Shown here piece after piece: positions 16,937 to 25,571 of a stretch of DNA of 52,374 nt. The translations under genes and the position numbers were made by a program. The DNA is from an uncultured Eggerthellaceae bacterium (lineage in GTDB: Bacteria > Actinomycetota > Coriobacteriia > Coriobacteriales > Eggerthellaceae), in NCBI GenBank assembly GCA_910588095.1, contig CAJUQH010000006.1, forward strand, positions 41,309 through 93,682, in the 5' to 3' direction. How positions within the stretch are numbered: position 1 is the stretch's first letter; each line of letters opens with the position of its first letter. The notes beneath the pieces were generated by a model. It had not been told where the DNA came from, did no database searches, and saw nothing but the letters and a program-made list of their open reading frames with translations.

Positions 16937-18256
16937 TTACAGCACCTCGATGTTATCGCGCGTCTCGACGTTCCTCATGGCATTCTTGGTGTCGAAGATA
17001 GCCTTGGCATTTTGTTGCACCAAATCATAATCAACATTCGTATGCATACACGTAATCATGACCAGGTCGGCATCAGCAACGGTGCTAGGCGTCAGCTCCG
17101 GGATAGACTGCTTCGATTCGCCCTTATGATGGTACTCGGCCACCCATGGGTCGTAGTAGCGCACGTTCGCACCACGGCTTTCCAGGCACTCGATGACACG
17201 AAGCGCTGGGCTTTCGCGGTAGTCATCGATGTCCTGCTTGTACGCCACCCCGAGCACAAGCACATCGGCGCCATTAAGCGCCTTGCCTTGCTCATTGAGC
17301 ACGCGGGCTGCACGGTCGACGCAGTACTCCGGCATGCGGTCGTTCACCATCATCGATGCCTCGATCATCGAGGTATGGAACCCGTACTCACGCGCCTTCC
17401 ATGAGAGGTAATAGGGGTCGAGCGGGATGCAATGCCCACCAAGGCCGGGGCCAGGATAAAACGCCGTGAAACCATAGGGCTTCGTCTTGGCCGCATCGAT
17501 GACCTCCCATACATCGATACCCATGCGATCGCAAAGCATCGCAAGCTCGTTCACAAGACCAATGTTCACGTTACGATAAGTGTTCTCAAGGATCTTCTCC
17601 ATCTCCGCCACAGCCGGAGAGGAGACGCGCGTCACACCACCTTCGAGCACTGCCTCATAGACCGCAGCGATGCATTCCAGGGCATCGTCGCCGATGGCGC
17701 CGACCACCTTAGGGGTGTTCTTCGTCTTGTAGATGAGGTTGCCTGGGTCGACGCGCTCGGGACTGAAGCCAAGGAAGAAGTCCTCACCGCAATTCATGCC
17801 CGATCCCTCTTCAAGGATAGGGCGTATGAGCTCTTCGGTGGTGCCAGGGTACGTGGTGGATTCGAGCACCACCATCACGCCAGGCTTCAGGTAGGGGGCA
17901 ATTTCTCGCGCCGAAGCTTCCATGTAAGAGGTGTCGGGCTGCTGGTGCACGTCGAGCGGCGTAGGAACGCAGATGGCAACGAAGTCACAATCCTTGATTC
18001 CGGAAAAGTCCGTCGAAGCCTTGATCATGCCATCCTTTACTAGCTGCTCAAGGTCTTCATTCACCACATCGCCGATGTAGTTATGGCCCGCATTGACCAT
18101 GTCGGCCTTCTCCTGCTGGACATCGAAGCCCAGCGTCTTGAAGCCAGCTTTGGCCTTCTCGACCGCAAGCGGCAAGCCTACGTAACCAAGGCCCACTGTG
18201 CCGCAAACGAGGTTTCGCTCTTTTATCTTAGATAGGATGTCGTGGGTGCTCTGCAA
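16937..18256 (-). CDS. wbpA: UDP-HexNAc 6-dehydrogenase (WbpA/WbpO-type)
   Basis: 439-aa nucleotide sugar dehydrogenase that oxidises C6 of UDP-GlcNAc (or its epimer) to the uronate with two NAD. GTVGLGYVGLPLAVEKAKAG is the NAD loop, VPTPLD and ESTTYPGTTEELI follow, and GLGGHCIPLDPYYLSWKA holds the catalytic Cys. The C-terminal UDP-binding part includes YKQDIDDYRESPAL. I start at TTG 18256 because GAGGGG lies 7 bases upstream and this gives family length; 44 more codons are open upstream but lack a Shine-Dalgarno site and overlap the promoter. First gene of the operon. With the Gfo/Idh, WbpE-like and acyltransferase genes it fits synthesis of a diacetamido-uronate. Confidence 0.87.
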   Translation of the reverse strand: MQSTHDILSKIKERNLVCGTVGLGYVGLPLAVEKAKAGFKTLGFDVQQEKADMVNAGHNYIGDVVNEDLEQLVKDGMIKASTDFSGIKDCDFVAICVPTPLDVHQQPDTSYMEASAREIAPYLKPGVMVVLESTTYPGTTEELIRPILEEGSGMNCGEDFFLGFSPERVDPGNLIYKTKNTPKVVGAIGDDALECIAAVYEAVLEGGVTRVSSPAVAEMEKILENTYRNVNIGLVNELAMLCDRMGIDVWEVIDAAKTKPYGFTAFYPGPGLGGHCIPLDPYYLSWKAREYGFHTSMIEASMMVNDRMPEYCVDRAARVLNEQGKALNGADVLVLGVAYKQDIDDYRESPALRVIECLESRGANVRYYDPWVAEYHHKGESKQSIPELTPSTVADADLVMITCMHTNVDYDLVQQNAKAIFDTKNAMRNVETRDNIEVL

Positions 18257-18286
18257 CCTCAATCCCCTCTTTTCGGAATCGGAGCC

Positions 18287-18316
18287 ATTATGACAAGGTG
18301 TCCACCAGTGTATCAA
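18287..18316 (-). promoter_or_regulatory. Promoter of the minus-strand glycan operon
   Basis: On the minus strand TTGATA (18311-18316), an 18-base spacer and CATAAT (18287-18292) match sigma70 consensus 5/6 at -10 and 4/6 or better at -35. Transcription would start near 18280, giving a leader of ~24 bases to the TTG start at 18256. The fit supports the shorter start of the dehydrogenase. The plus-strand module at 18439 diverges from the same 182-base gap, but I could not fix its promoter. Confidence 0.6.
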
Positions 18317-18438
18317 ACGAGAGGATTGCCCATATATCAGATACGCAGATACCATCGGATAATGCTGGTTTTCGTTCGCAACACCCACCCCTCTAACGCT
18401 ACACTATCCATAATATTTGCGAGCCAAGAAAGCATCTC

Positions 18439-19605
18439 ATGAGCACCTACTGCATCATATCCACCTTCTATCTGCCAAACTTCAGCGGAGTTGAGAAGTA
18501 CACTGCGAATTTGGCGCACGCCCTTGTGGCGTCCGGGCAGAAGGCCATCGTCGTCACATCGGCCCTAGAGGACAACCCAGGAATCGCAGAAGAGGACGGC
18601 GTGACCGTCGTACGCGTACCAAGCCATCTCCTGCTCAACAAGCGCTTCGCCGCACCAAAGAAGGGCGCGAAGCTCGATGGGCTCATGAAGTGGCTGCGCG
18701 AACAACCCATAGACCGCATCCTCGTGAACCAGCGCTTCTACCCTACCAGCATCTTCGGGCTGAAGTTCGCCGAGTCCCGAGGGCTGCCCGCCATCACACT
18801 GGATCACGGCTCTGCCCACCTGACGATGGCGAACCCTTTCCTCGATTTCTTCATCCAGCGCTACGAGCATCTGATCACCGCCATCGACAAGCGCCATTGC
18901 AGCCATTACTGCGGCGTGTCGGAGAAGAGCGTCGAATGGCTCGAGCATTTCGGCATCCAGAACGCAAGCATCCTGTACAACGCCATCGATGCGGACGATT
19001 TCGTCATGTCGTCATCGAACCGCAGTTTCAGAAGCGAGCTTGGCCTTCCCGACGATGCCTTCATCGTGGCATTCACCGGGCGCCTGATGGAAGAAAAGGG
19101 CATCATGCGAGCCTGCGCGGCTGTGGAGAGATTGGCGACCAAGGGGCATGACAACGCTCACCTGCTCATCGCCGGTGACGGCCCCAAGGCGAAGGAAATC
19201 GCCGAGCTGGGTTCGAAGAACATCCACCTTCTTGGCCGCTTGAGCATGGAAGATATCTCGGCGCTGCTCGCGCAAAGCGACGTATTCTGCTTGCCAACCG
19301 TCTCGGAAGGGTTCTCCACCTCGATGCTCGAGGCCGCGGCCCATGGTCTCGGCATCATCGTAACCGACACAGGGGGCGCCCGTGAGCTCATGCCCACTGA
19401 CGATTACGGCCAGGTCATCCCTGATGTATCGACTGGCACCATCCAGCAGGCCATCCTTCGCTTCTGCAACAATCGCGACTACCTACACCAGTGCGGCGCC
19501 AACGTCGGCCATCGGGTACGCGAGCTATTCAGCTGGGAACAGACAGCCAAGACCCTCATGGCAACATTTGATAAGATGGCACTACCAGCCGACAACGACC
19601 GATAG
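18439..19605 (+). CDS. GT4-family glycosyltransferase
   Basis: 388-aa GT-B enzyme. The N-terminal acceptor domain begins CIISTFYLPNFSGVEKYTAN, typical of GT4. The C-terminal nucleotide-sugar domain has FTGRLMEEKGIMRACAA, GDGPKAKEIAE, LGRLSMEDISALLAQSDVF and PTVSEGFSTSMLEAAAHG, which includes the E-x7-E retaining motif. First gene of the divergent plus-strand module; it ends 17 bases before the GT2 gene. The Shine-Dalgarno match is weak (AAGAAAG, about 7 bases from ATG). Donor sugar unknown. Confidence 0.88.
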   Translation: MSTYCIISTFYLPNFSGVEKYTANLAHALVASGQKAIVVTSALEDNPGIAEEDGVTVVRVPSHLLLNKRFAAPKKGAKLDGLMKWLREQPIDRILVNQRFYPTSIFGLKFAESRGLPAITLDHGSAHLTMANPFLDFFIQRYEHLITAIDKRHCSHYCGVSEKSVEWLEHFGIQNASILYNAIDADDFVMSSSNRSFRSELGLPDDAFIVAFTGRLMEEKGIMRACAAVERLATKGHDNAHLLIAGDGPKAKEIAELGSKNIHLLGRLSMEDISALLAQSDVFCLPTVSEGFSTSMLEAAAHGLGIIVTDTGGARELMPTDDYGQVIPDVSTGTIQQAILRFCNNRDYLHQCGANVGHRVRELFSWEQTAKTLMATFDKMALPADNDR

Positions 19606-19622
19606 CGGAGCAATCGCCATTC

Positions 19623-20324
19623 ATGGGAGCCACCCCGAAGATACTCGTCATCATCCCCGCCTACAACGAGGAGAAGAGCATCGTCTCCGTCGTTGAGAGC
19701 GTGATGAACGCAGGTTATGACTATGTAGTTATCAACGACGGCTCTACCGACTCCACCCTCCGCGTATGCCGCGAGCATGACATCAACGTCGTCGACCTGA
19801 AGTGCAACCTGGGCATCGGCGGTGCGGTGCAAACCGGGCATAAGTATGCCCAGAGGCACGGCTACGATGTGGACATTCAGTTCGATGGCGATGGGCAGCA
19901 CGATGCAAGCTACATCCCTGCGCTTCTCAAGGGCATTGCCGAAGGGAACGACCTCGTCATCGGCTCTCGCTTCCTTGCAGAAGGGGTCTCGGACTTCAGG
20001 TCGACCTTCATGCGCCGCGTAGGCATCACGTGGCTTTCCAAGCTGCTAAAGCTTGTGACCGGTCAGAAGTTCACCGATCCCACCTCTGGCTTCCGCGCAT
20101 GCGGCCCCCGTGCCATCGAGCTTTTCGCCAAGTTCTACCCTACCGACTACCCTGAGCCTGAATCGATTGCCGAAGCTCACCAGCGAGGGCTGAAGGTGAG
20201 CGAGGCCCCCGTCTCCATGAACGAGCGCATTGCCGGCGAATCGTCCATCCACAAGCTTTCGAGCATTTACTATATGGTCAAGGTGACGCTGGCCATACTC
20301 ATAACCGGCTCGATAAGGCACTAA
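19623..20324 (+). CDS. GT2 glycosyltransferase, dolichol-phosphate-mannose-synthase-like
   Basis: 233-aa GT-A enzyme without the C-terminal membrane anchors of larger relatives. LVIIPAYNEEKSIVSVVESV opens the domain, INDGSTDST and QFDGDGQHDA carry the DxD-type metal site, and DPTSGFRACGPRAIELF is the acceptor-loop pattern of DPM1/GtrB proteins. The gene is followed by a DUF2304 gene; this GT2-DUF2304 pairing is common in Gram-positive envelope loci. It probably charges a polyprenyl phosphate with one sugar for later transfer outside, or adds to a lipid-linked chain. The sugar is not determinable. Confidence 0.85.
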   Translation: MGATPKILVIIPAYNEEKSIVSVVESVMNAGYDYVVINDGSTDSTLRVCREHDINVVDLKCNLGIGGAVQTGHKYAQRHGYDVDIQFDGDGQHDASYIPALLKGIAEGNDLVIGSRFLAEGVSDFRSTFMRRVGITWLSKLLKLVTGQKFTDPTSGFRACGPRAIELFAKFYPTDYPEPESIAEAHQRGLKVSEAPVSMNERIAGESSIHKLSSIYYMVKVTLAILITGSIRH

Positions 20325-20338
20325 GGAGCGATGCGCGC

Positions 20339-20695
20339 ATGATGTTCTCGATACTCGGCCTTGTAGTGGCGCTCTGCTCCATCCTATTCGCTGCTGCGGT
20401 CTGCATCCAGGTGGCGAAAGGGCGGTTGCTGCTCAAGTACTCGCTGCTCTGGCTCGGACTCGCGCTGGTCGCGTGCTTGTGCGCCATCTTCCCTGCGCCG
20501 CTGTTCGGGCTGGCTTACCTACTCGGATTCAACGTCGCCTCGAACTTCGTGTTCTTCTTGGCGCTGTTCTTCTTCATGGTCATCGCGCTGTCGCTGAGCA
20601 TCATCGTGAGCAAGCAGCAGCAACGCGCCAAGACGCTCGTGCAGGAGCTGGCATTGCTGGAACATAGGCTGAATTCAAACGACTCACGAGCTTAA
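20339..20695 (+). CDS. DUF2304 small membrane protein
   Basis: 118 aa, three hydrophobic segments (about residues 5-24, 33-52 and 62-89) followed by a charged, coiled-coil-prone tail (SKQQQRAKTLVQELALLEHR). DUF2304 proteins nearly always follow a DPM1-like GT2 gene, as here. They are thought to act as membrane partners, but no reaction is established. TAAGGAG, overlapping the GT2 stop, serves as Shine-Dalgarno about 10 bases upstream. Tandem ATGs at 20339 and 20342 leave a one-residue uncertainty. The coding sequence is 9 bases from the permease. Confidence 0.8.
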   Translation: MMFSILGLVVALCSILFAAAVCIQVAKGRLLLKYSLLWLGLALVACLCAIFPAPLFGLAYLLGFNVASNFVFFLALFFFMVIALSLSIIVSKQQQRAKTLVQELALLEHRLNSNDSRA

Positions 20696-20704
20696 GGAAT
20701 AGAC

Positions 20705-21496
20705 TTGCAAGAACAAACAGAAAGCTTCTCGAAGCCTGGCTGGCAGCGCGACTGGTTCATCGTCCGTTCCCTGGTCAAGAAGGACTTCAAGCTGAAGTAC
20801 CGGGGCAGCGTGCTCGGGTGCCTTTGGTCGGTGCTCACGCCATTGCTCATGATGTGCGTGCTCACTGCCGTATTCAGCGCATTCTTCAAGTTCGAGATCG
20901 AATACTACCCGATTTACCTCATTTTAGGCAACGTGCTGTTCTCCCTTATGGGGGACTCCACCACCAGCGCCATGAACTCCATCCTCGATTCCGCTTCGCT
21001 CATAAAGAAGATCCGCATCAAGAAGATCATCTTCCCGCTCGAGCGCGTGCTGTTCCAATTCGTGAACTTCTTGTTCTCGCTGCTGGCCGTGGTCATGGTG
21101 ATCGCCTTCTTCCAGATAGCCCCGACCGCCAACATCCTGTTCTTGCCATTGCTGCTGTTCTATGTGGCGCTGCTTAGCGCTGGCCTCGGCATGATGCTGG
21201 CAGCCCTCGCCGTGTTCTTCACGGATATCGTGCAGCTCTGGAAGGTCATCATCCTGGCTTGGACCTATGCCACGCCTATCTTCTACCCTGTCAGCATCCT
21301 GCCTGACTGGATGCTAGTCGCCGAAGAGTTCAATCCCATGTACCACATGATCACGTACTTCCGAGAGATCGTGCTGTGGGGCCAGACGCCCAGCCTGACC
21401 GAGAACCTTATCTGCCTGGGCATGGGAGCGCTTACATTTATCGCAGGCTACCTCGTATTCAATAAAACGCAGAGCAAGTTCATCCTCCACGTATAG
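20705..21496 (+). CDS. Polysaccharide/teichoic acid ABC exporter permease (Wzm/TagG)
   Basis: 263 aa, six membrane helices of the ABC2 type. An amphipathic N-terminal stretch (RDWFIVRSLVKKDFKLKYRG) leads into SVLGCLWSVLTPLLMMCVLT, a hallmark of Wzm/TagG permeases; the C-terminal part has WTYATPIFYPVSILPDW and NPMYHMITYFREI. It starts with TTG at 20705, with AAGGA about 6 bases upstream, and is followed 8 bases later by the ATPase gene. The pair would export a completed lipid-linked glycan across the membrane. Confidence 0.9.
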   Translation: MQEQTESFSKPGWQRDWFIVRSLVKKDFKLKYRGSVLGCLWSVLTPLLMMCVLTAVFSAFFKFEIEYYPIYLILGNVLFSLMGDSTTSAMNSILDSASLIKKIRIKKIIFPLERVLFQFVNFLFSLLAVVMVIAFFQIAPTANILFLPLLLFYVALLSAGLGMMLAALAVFFTDIVQLWKVIILAWTYATPIFYPVSILPDWMLVAEEFNPMYHMITYFREIVLWGQTPSLTENLICLGMGALTFIAGYLVFNKTQSKFILHV

Positions 21497-21504
21497 GCGC
21501 AGCT

Positions 21505-23361
21505 ATGACAGACAACCCGAACAAGCTATTCCTCGGCGTGCATCTGGAGGACTTCCACGATGACGACAAGGAAGTCATGGTAGATGTCGACCATGTTTCC
21601 ATGATATTCAATATGGCCAGCGAACGCATGAGCTCGCTCAAAGAGTACGCCATCGCGCTGGCTCGCCGAGAACTGCGCTTCAAGGAATTCCGCGCACTCA
21701 ACGACGTGACATTCCAGGTGAAGCGCGGCGACGTATTCGGCGTGCTCGGCACCAACGGGTCGGGCAAGTCCACCATCCTCAAGATCATCGCTGGCGTGCT
21801 CGACCCAAGCGAGGGTTCTTGCACCACTAAAGGCAACATCGCCCCGCTCATCGAGCTCGGTGCTGGCTTCGATATGGACCTGACAGCGCGCGAGAACATT
21901 TACCTGAACGGTGCGCTGCTCGGATACACCAAGGACTTCATCGAAAGCCACTTTGACGACATCGTGCAGTTCGCCGAGATCGAGAAGTTCTTGGATATGC
22001 CGCTAAAGAACTACTCTTCGGGCATGGTCGCGCGTATAGCCTTTGCTGTAGCCACCGCCACGATCCCTGATATCCTCATCGTCGATGAGGTACTGTCTGT
22101 TGGCGACTTCATGTTCCAACAAAAATGCGAGCGTCGCATCAATTCGCTGATCAAGGATCACCAGGTGACCGTGCTGTTCGTCTCTCATGACACCAACCAG
22201 ATAGAGCGCCTTTGCAACAAGGCCATCTGGATCGAGAAGAGCCATGTGCGCATGATCGGTGCCGCCCATGACGTATGCGAGACCTACCGCATGATCGGCG
22301 GCCGCGAGGGCAGTCCCGAATCTGAGGCCCATATGCTGGCCGTTGAGAACGATGGCTCTGTTGTGCCTCTGGGAGAGCTAACCGATGTGGTAGCCGGCGA
22401 TAGCCGCTATGGTACCGCCATTGACATGGCTCGGCGCATGCATCCACAGCCCGACAAGGTCATCATCGTCCGAGATGACTCACGCGCCGACAACATGCTC
22501 GGAATCGAGCTTTCGCGCATACTGGAAGCGCCTCTTTTGCCCATTGCCGCTGATTTGGTGCCAGACGCCGTCCTTGACTACCTGAATCAGCTGCAACCAT
22601 CCGAGATCATCATCCTTGGGTCATCCAATGAGTTCCGCCGTGGCATCCTGGATTCCTTCGCCTTGCGCTATGCCGATGCCAAAGTGACGATCCTAGAAGA
22701 CGAGCGGAAAGACTTATTGGCACTGAAGGCTTACCGCTATGCGACCGAACAGGGTGGTGCATGGGGGCGCACCGCATTCCTCTCTTACAAGGAGTGCTTT
22801 GAGGATCTTCTCGTGCTGTCCCCCTACATGTATGCCATCGAAGCGCCATTGTTCTTTGTGGAAACGCAGCACACCGTCGATGCCCCTGTGCGCGAAGCCA
22901 TTGTCGACAACTTCGATCGGCTTATCGCCGTCGGCAACGACCACACAGAGATATTCGAAGATTGCCTCGACCCCTTCCGTGAAGCAGGCATGGAAGTGCT
23001 GCGGCTCGTGGGCAACGACGTCTACCACGCTAATCGTCTGCTAAACGAGTGGATGGTCGACGAATACCATAAGCTTGGCATAGCGCCGTCGCGCTCGGTG
23101 GCCGTATCGGCATCGCTGCAGCGTGAGCACGCGTTCACGCTCGGCAGCTATGCCGGCCTGCGGAACATGCTGGTGCTCTACGCCGACCCCGTCGACCTGG
23201 ATAGCATCGCCGCGGCCATCGATTACCTCCAGACCTATGCCGATGACATCGACGAACTCGTGTTCATCGGGAACGACCAGGTGCTTTCCAGCCACGACCG
23301 GCAGCTGCTCGAGAAAGCGCTGTTGATCGGAAAGGCGGGGCGCAAGTCCGCCATCGCCTAG
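21505..23361 (+). CDS. Wzt/TagH-type export ATPase fused to three CWB2-like repeats
   Basis: 618 aa, about twice the length of a bare TagH ATPase. Residues 1-270 are the nucleotide-binding domain: an N-terminal insert typical of Wzt/TagH (EYAIALARRELRFKEF), Walker A GTNGSGKST (82-90), signature NYSSGMVARIAF (169-180), Walker B DILIVDE (189-195) and the switch His in FVSHDT. Residues ~293-615 form three units of ~100 aa resembling cell wall binding repeat 2. The first begins VVAGDSRYGTAIDMAR and continues APLLPI and EIIILGSSN; the others carry APLFFVE/LIAVGND and LVLYAD/LVFIGND. In Wzt proteins the C-terminal domain recognises the polymer before export, so this block may do the same. Assignment to CWB2 is by motif reading. 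The 3' end overlaps the convergent DUF6541 gene by 4 bases. Confidence 0.85.
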   Translation: MTDNPNKLFLGVHLEDFHDDDKEVMVDVDHVSMIFNMASERMSSLKEYAIALARRELRFKEFRALNDVTFQVKRGDVFGVLGTNGSGKSTILKIIAGVLDPSEGSCTTKGNIAPLIELGAGFDMDLTARENIYLNGALLGYTKDFIESHFDDIVQFAEIEKFLDMPLKNYSSGMVARIAFAVATATIPDILIVDEVLSVGDFMFQQKCERRINSLIKDHQVTVLFVSHDTNQIERLCNKAIWIEKSHVRMIGAAHDVCETYRMIGGREGSPESEAHMLAVENDGSVVPLGELTDVVAGDSRYGTAIDMARRMHPQPDKVIIVRDDSRADNMLGIELSRILEAPLLPIAADLVPDAVLDYLNQLQPSEIIILGSSNEFRRGILDSFALRYADAKVTILEDERKDLLALKAYRYATEQGGAWGRTAFLSYKECFEDLLVLSPYMYAIEAPLFFVETQHTVDAPVREAIVDNFDRLIAVGNDHTEIFEDCLDPFREAGMEVLRLVGNDVYHANRLLNEWMVDEYHKLGIAPSRSVAVSASLQREHAFTLGSYAGLRNMLVLYADPVDLDSIAAAIDYLQTYADDIDELVFIGNDQVLSSHDRQLLEKALLIGKAGRKSAIA

Positions 23362-25349
23362 TCGCCGATACGGTACAAGCGCATATCGCCTTCGGAAAGG
23401 ACAGGTTCCAGCCCCTCAGTGCTATCAGTGATATTGAAGAAGCCCTTCCAGTCATCCTTGTCAAGGAACTCGCGATATAGGGTCGCCGCTTCAGTGTCGC
23501 CAGCATCCAGCAGAAGCACGTATTTGATGCCGAGGTTGTCCGCTGCTTGGCGCACCGCAGGATCCGAGCCTATGCGATCGATCCCTTCACGAATGAGAAG
23601 CTGGTCAGGCGTTGACTCCTTGAAAAAGTGACGGTAGAGCGCGTTGATGCCGCTCGATTCATAGGCGAATGCGCTTCCGTCAAAGGGAACGTTGGCAATC
23701 ACTCCCCCGTCTTCCGCGGTGATAGCCTCGCAGGCCTCTAGGAAAGCGGCCTCGTCTTCCGTAAGGCATTTCCGGCCTTCCGCGAGCGATGAGAGCTGCG
23801 CAGCGCGGCCGCCAAACGCCGTATCCACATAGCCATGGCCGGCCAGGATGAAGCTGGGCGTATAGATAGCCACACAGAGAGCGGCAATGCATGCACCAGC
23901 AGCATAGCGCCCATCGCAGCGACTCCAGGCGACCGTCGCCAAGCTAGCTGCCGCTTTTGCTACCGCATAGAAGCCAAGACAAGCCAGTGGCACCATTACG
24001 AATACCGCACAAGCCGCTATACGGTCTACATCGTTGTACCAAAACCCCGAGAAGTAGGTGCCGAGAATCCCGTTTCTGAACGATGCGGCGCTCCAATAAG
24101 CTACGCCGAAGAACGCAAGAGCCGGAATCAGCCAGCGATAGCGCTTTATGCTCAGCGAATACACGATGCCTAGTAGCACCAAGACCGCCAAGGCCTCTTG
24201 GGCAACCGCATTCCTGCCACCCAAGTCAATGAAATCGACAAGCCCCTGGTACTTCGGGGCATAAGGAACGTAATTCTGCGCGACGACATTCGATATGTAA
24301 GGCGCGAAGCGCGCAACCAAGAACACCGCGGCAACGAAACCGATGAAGGCCGCTCCCGCAGCAAGCGCAGCCCGGCGTCCCTTGCGCGGCTCGACAACGC
24401 GGTAGAGCATCAATGCCGTATACGGGGTCAGCACCACTGCCGCCGTGAACACCGCATTAGGCTGCAGGAAAGCCAGCACGCAAACGCCCACCATCATCAA
24501 TGCGGCCGCCTTCATAGCGCCCGCACGGCTTTTGCTCTCAAGGCAAGCCATATAGAGCGCCATAACGGCGGGTAAGACTGCGAACGATGCTAGGTTCGAG
24601 TAAAGGGGTCCCGCGACCAAGAAGCCCCACGGAAACGCCACGAACGCCAACGTAGCAACCGACCCCAGGGCAATAAGGCCGCGCTTCCCCTCGAACACCT
24701 TGCCCAAGAACAAAGCCATGGACAGCGGGAACACAAAGGCCACGAACGTGGTATTGGCTATGTTCTCTGCCATGGCAGCCGAGATGCCCAATGCGCTAGA
24801 ACAAAGCGCAGCCACCACATGCCATGCAGCGGGATAGAAGGAGATGTCCCCCATCGCAGCGATGGGGATAGTCGGGAAGGCGGTCGCCTGGAGCAGCGAG
24901 TACCTTTGAGCCTCGGTGAATGCGTGGATGAGGTTCATATGGAAAGCGTTGTCGAACAGCTGCGCATAGGACTCGGGGCCATCGAGGGTGAGCAAAAAAT
25001 AATACCCCGTTACCACAACAGCAACCATGATGTATAAGATAAGGGTGCGCATCGGAAGCGCAGGCAACGCCAAATCGGCACTCTTGGCATTCCGATGCTC
25101 CTTAAAGACCGGCACCAGTACCGCCAGAACAGACAACAGCGCAACAGGGCCGATCAGCCCATACCACGCCGCAGAGATGCCCAAAAGGCCGAGAGCGATC
25201 CCCAAAATGTTCAACTCGAACAGCGAGACTATGGGGGCACAAGCCAGCGCTGCCGCTGCACGCAACCCTATCGCCCGCAACTGCAAAAAGCCAGGCAGGA
25301 AGAGCATGCTTGCACAGAAGGCGACGCCGATGAAAAACAAACCCCACAT
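23358..25349 (-). CDS. DUF6541-type polytopic membrane protein
   Basis: 663 aa with about 13-15 hydrophobic helices in the first 470 residues and a soluble C-terminal domain. The N-terminus (FLPGFLQLRAIGLRAAAALA) and the segment around DGPESYAQLFDNAFHMNLIH fit DUF6541, a GT-C-like family found in actinobacterial envelope loci. Whether it acts as a glycosyltransferase or as a polymerase is unknown. An external loop with Asp/Glu (LDGPESYAQLFD) could supply a GT-C-type acidic residue. Convergent to the export ATPase, with a 4-base stop overlap. Start ATG 25349 has GGAG about 10 bases upstream. Confidence 0.7.
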   Translation of the reverse strand: MWGLFFIGVAFCASMLFLPGFLQLRAIGLRAAAALACAPIVSLFELNILGIALGLLGISAAWYGLIGPVALLSVLAVLVPVFKEHRNAKSADLALPALPMRTLILYIMVAVVVTGYYFLLTLDGPESYAQLFDNAFHMNLIHAFTEAQRYSLLQATAFPTIPIAAMGDISFYPAAWHVVAALCSSALGISAAMAENIANTTFVAFVFPLSMALFLGKVFEGKRGLIALGSVATLAFVAFPWGFLVAGPLYSNLASFAVLPAVMALYMACLESKSRAGAMKAAALMMVGVCVLAFLQPNAVFTAAVVLTPYTALMLYRVVEPRKGRRAALAAGAAFIGFVAAVFLVARFAPYISNVVAQNYVPYAPKYQGLVDFIDLGGRNAVAQEALAVLVLLGIVYSLSIKRYRWLIPALAFFGVAYWSAASFRNGILGTYFSGFWYNDVDRIAACAVFVMVPLACLGFYAVAKAAASLATVAWSRCDGRYAAGACIAALCVAIYTPSFILAGHGYVDTAFGGRAAQLSSLAEGRKCLTEDEAAFLEACEAITAEDGGVIANVPFDGSAFAYESSGINALYRHFFKESTPDQLLIREGIDRIGSDPAVRQAADNLGIKYVLLLDAGDTEAATLYREFLDKDDWKGFFNITDSTEGLEPVLSEGDMRLYRIGD

Positions 25350-25571
25350 GGAAACACCGCTCCAATCAGATGCAACATAGACTGATTGCCTATTCTAGCA
25401 AGAGCGGACACCTTGGACGCAGCAGGATGCCGAATGCCCAAACGCATGCACGAGCCGAGTCCCTGGCAAGATAGGCATGGCATCCCTGTCCAGAATACAA
25501 CCTCAGAACCATCAGTGGTATCCTTATCACCACATCAAACCCCTTCAGAGCAGAGCATGAAAAGGATTGCC

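Noticed and set aside
18257..18388. 44-residue N-terminal extension of the UDP-sugar dehydrogenase
   Set aside because: It would cover the operon promoter, lacks a Shine-Dalgarno site and exceeds the family length; TTG 18256 has both a ribosome site and correct length.
25386..25556. Extra 57 residues upstream of the 25572 glycosyltransferase-like gene
   Set aside because: No ribosome site at 25386 and a sequence unlike a folded N-terminus; the region is more likely the divergent promoter area.
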